Source: Strobilurus pachycystidiatus (lineage: Eukaryota > Basidiomycota > Agaricomycetes > Agaricales > Physalacriaceae). From it: 64,000 bases of DNA. The stretch covers positions 1,488,001 through 1,552,000 of the forward strand of contig JAHLMK010000007.1 in NCBI GenBank assembly GCA_019915135.1. The letters run 5' to 3'. The translations under genes and the position numbers were made by a program. Positions 61,887-64,000 of this stretch are shown here, piece after piece. The notes beneath the pieces were generated by a model. That model worked only from the letters and a program-made list of their open reading frames with translations. It did not search any database and was not told where the DNA came from. Positions within the stretch are counted from its first letter, which is position 1; every line of letters begins with the position of its first letter.

Positions 61887-62500
61887 TTAGGATTCCCGGT
61901 AGAGTGGGATTGGTATAGATGGATGGTAGGGAAGTGGTGGAGGAAAGCGAGCTGTATCACCATGGAAATCGAGCTGTATCGCCATGTCGCCGTGTTCGCT
62001 CGAAGGCGCGTGCGACGGACGCCTAGAGTGATCATGCTCGAGCCAGAGTACCCCGCGAAGCGATAGGGACCCACAGACTGTCTCGCTTCTATGCGGGCAC
62101 AGTAGATGGTGACAAGATGGGCGACGCGAGTCATGGGTGTTTCGTCGGTGATCAGAGCAGAGTTCCAGGACAGCGTAGACATAGGATCAGGCTTGGACGA
62201 ACGTCGTCGTGAAATGTGATCATGTTGGGATGGTTGCCGACGCGTGCATGAGGGGAGAACTCGCGTTGCTGGACAGATTTACCTCGGGGGCCAGGCTCGT
62301 GCTTGTGCATGCACTTGACGGCGTAAAAATAAGTTGAAATGTGGTTGTAATAGGGATCCTCGTCGGTCGATGCGGTGTCGTGTGCTCGGTGAACCTCTCG
62401 AGTCTCCATAGGCGCCAGCGCCGAGACTCTCGGAGAAATGTGAACGGTGATTGACGAGGGACCTGCCACGGAAGTCGGGAAGATCGCCTTTGCGCGGCAT
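61887..62500 (-). pseudogene. Truncated protein-kinase remnant (N-lobe only)
   Basis: From an ATG at 62500 the frame reads MPRKGDLPDFRGRSLVNH, then a G-loop-like FSESLGAGAYG. In a second frame follow HISTYFYAVKCMHKHEPGPR, GNHPNMITFHDDV and, after a further shift, VYAVLELCS. These match, in order, the first third of the kinase at 54578-55865 (GSGSFGHV, YYAVKCL, HPNVVTFHE, VFFVLDLC). Kinase similarity then stops: no HRD, DFG or APE segment is visible, and the frame ends at 61887. Frame changes between blocks could be introns, but the missing catalytic half makes this a remnant or a truncated gene. It contains a short internal repeat, gagctgtatc, near 61,951 and 61,971. Confidence 0.6.
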
Positions 62501-62692
62501 GGCGGAGGACTAGACAGTAATGTTCAAGTAGACTGTCAAGCCGAGGGCTGATCGCGAGGCTTGCCCAAATGGGACTAGCACCGAGACCGAATATGGATAT
62601 TATTAATCAAGATCGGCCTCAAATGCTTGGGGTTAGGGTTGTGACTCTGTCTATTCAATGGCCATCATTCACGATGTACTGACCGCGCTGCC

Positions 62693-63940
62693 ATGAACTC
62701 GTGGGACGTTGATTTTCTGAGCCCAGCGCCCTCCTCGAGCGGAGTGAAAAGGGCGCTCATCATCCTGAATCAGCCGTTCTCACAGACTTTGCTTAATCGT
62801 CTCTGGAACTCTTGTCAGTGGAAGTACTGTGCAGATGGCGGCGCCAACAGGCTACATGATACCGCCAATCCCAAGGACAAGTAAGTTGATTACTTCTGTG
62901 GGCAACTTTGAGACTGAGGGGCGATAGATACCTGCCCGACGCTATCATTGGGGACTTGGATTCAATAAGGAACGATGTGAGGGATTATTATTTGCGTCAG
63001 GTGTGTCTCATTGGTCACTGGTGCGCGTAGCACCCATCTAATCCTCTCACAGGGTGTTCCCGTGAAGGAGGACGGCGATCAATACTCCACTGACTTGATG
63101 AAGTGTATGAATGCCATTACAGAGCGGCAAGGAGACGAGGTATGCCAAGTACAATTACGTTTTCGCAATCGCGCATTGAAATGCATCTATCAAGCAATGG
63201 CAAGTAATACTCCTTGGCGGACTTGCCGGTCGCTTGGATCAGACCATCCATACGCTCTCCTACTTGCACAAACTTCGCAAGGATAAATCCAAACGCGTCT
63301 TTGCTGTAACGGATGATAATCTAGGCTGGGTTCTTGACAGTGTGACTATATCAGCTCTATATTCTTGGGCAGAAAATTCTGAACCCGACTTATAGGGCGA
63401 ACATACCATCAAAGTTGACCACACCACCTGGGGAAAGACGTGCGGGCTTCTCCCAGTGGGCGTCGAGTCGACTATTCTCACGACAACTGGTCTGGAATGG
63501 AACCTCAGTAAGATCCCCCATCCTTCTCTGTTCCATCTATAATTCACAGGCATCTACTTGCAGCGGACCATCCTTCATCATTCGATGGCCTCGTCTCAAC
63601 GTCAAACCACCTCGTGCGCGAGATAGACACCGTCTATATCAAAACGAGCGCCCCCATCTGGTGGACAGTCGAGCTTCACGTCGAGATCAATGTCCTGTAC
63701 TTTGCTGGTGCCCTTACAGCAGCAGGAATCTCAGAAGAGCTGATCCCCATACCAATGACGGGCTTCATGTTGTCGAGTTTGCGCGATGTTCTCGTCTCGC
63801 GGCACCCTAGCTCCGGATTGGACACAGTTCTCGAGAACGTCCAATGGAGTGTGAATGCGGAAATGGTAGAAAACCTATGGACGTGTGAACTCGCAGAGGG
63901 GGCGGAAGTCGCTGTGATATGTCCGGTATCTGGAGGATAG
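62693..63940 (+). CDS. Thiamine pyrophosphokinase fused to MoaD/MOCS2A-type molybdopterin synthase sulfur carrier
   Basis: Six exons (62693-62880, 62928-63000, 63053-63139, 63195-63341, 63396-63507, 63564-63940) give 327 residues in frame. Residues 1 to about 241 are a complete thiamine pyrophosphokinase (forms thiamine diphosphate): ADGGANRLHD, YLPDAIIGDLDSI, GDQYSTDLMKCM, QWQVILLGGLAGRLDQTIHT, then DHPSSFDGLVSTSNHLV and the usual end KTSAPIWWTVEL. With almost no linker the same exon continues VEINVLYFAGALTAAGISEE, LSSLRDVLVSRHP, WSVNAEMVENLW and GAEVAVICPVSGG, a full MoaD/MOCS2A beta-grasp protein. The C-terminal Gly-Gly, which is thiocarboxylated in molybdenum cofactor synthesis, is the free end of the fusion. 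No stop lies between the domains, and the last exon has no in-frame ATG ahead of the MoaD part. Confidence 0.92.
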
Positions 63941-64000
63941 GTGAACGCTAGACTGGCGATGTATAGCTAGTGGTACAGTGGTATAATCAGATATGTAGTC

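Noticed and set aside
61829..62182. A 117-codon minus-strand frame overlapping the kinase remnant
   Set aside because: It lacks kinase or other motifs and runs in a different frame from the VYAVLELCS block.

Overview
This is a eukaryotic window, almost certainly from a basidiomycete fungus, probably an Agaricomycete. Genes are dense, lie on both strands and are broken by many introns of about 45-60 bp with GT/AG ends. The gene families (UBL3-like ubiquitin-fold protein, XLF, Mim1/TOM13, ERG28, two-domain FOX2, SIT-type MFS, Zn2Cys6 regulators, CE16-like GDSL proteins, F-box proteins) are those of a filamentous fungus. I saw no prokaryotic operons, tRNA genes, rRNA, CRISPR arrays or intact transposons. 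Exon joins were worked out by hand from reading frame, splice sites and family motifs, so coordinates give the span from start codon to stop codon, introns included.

Layout. 0-3.1 kb: a catalase with an apparent signal peptide. 3.1-4.1 kb: AT-rich DNA with clustered GGAATA-type motifs. 4.1-6.6 kb: a divergent pair, a prenylated UBL3-like protein (-) and an XLF/NHEJ1-like DNA repair factor (+), with only 47 bp between their start codons. 7.3-8.3 kb: Mim1/TOM13. 8.7-13.5 kb: a full ABCB (MDR-type) transporter. 13.9-16.1 kb: a large secreted protein of unknown function. 16.6-18.0 kb: an atypical short-chain dehydrogenase. 18.0-22.8 kb: a tandem segmental duplication, each unit carrying a secreted GDSL-like protein whose catalytic residues are all replaced. 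23-24 kb: an FHA + G-patch protein. 25-26.8 kb: a B-type cyclin. 27.3-31.5 kb: peroxisomal beta-oxidation as two adjacent genes, a two-domain FOX2-like dehydrogenase and a separate hydratase-2, both ending in the PTS1 tripeptide AKL. 31.6-34 kb: a vacuolar Ca2+/H+ exchanger. 34.6-36.9 kb: an F-box/LRR-like protein. 37.7-38.2 kb: ERG28. 39.1-42.1 kb: a 993-residue disordered protein. 42.8-52.4 kb: a regulator with two Zn2Cys6 clusters, a SIT-family MFS transporter, and a second Zn2Cys6 regulator. 52.9-57.5 kb: a tail-anchored protein, a Ran1/VHS1-like kinase and an F-box-like protein. 58.1-60.4 kb: a secreted type-B carboxylesterase. 61.9-62.5 kb: a kinase N-lobe remnant. 62.7-63.9 kb: thiamine pyrophosphokinase fused in frame to a MoaD/MOCS2A-type sulfur carrier.

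The most notable observations are the thiamine pyrophosphokinase-MoaD fusion, the tandem pair of GDSL pseudoenzymes, the regulator with two zinc clusters, the split FOX2 pathway with a PTS1 on each half, and several microexons (6, 8, 13 and 13 nt) that encode essential motifs.
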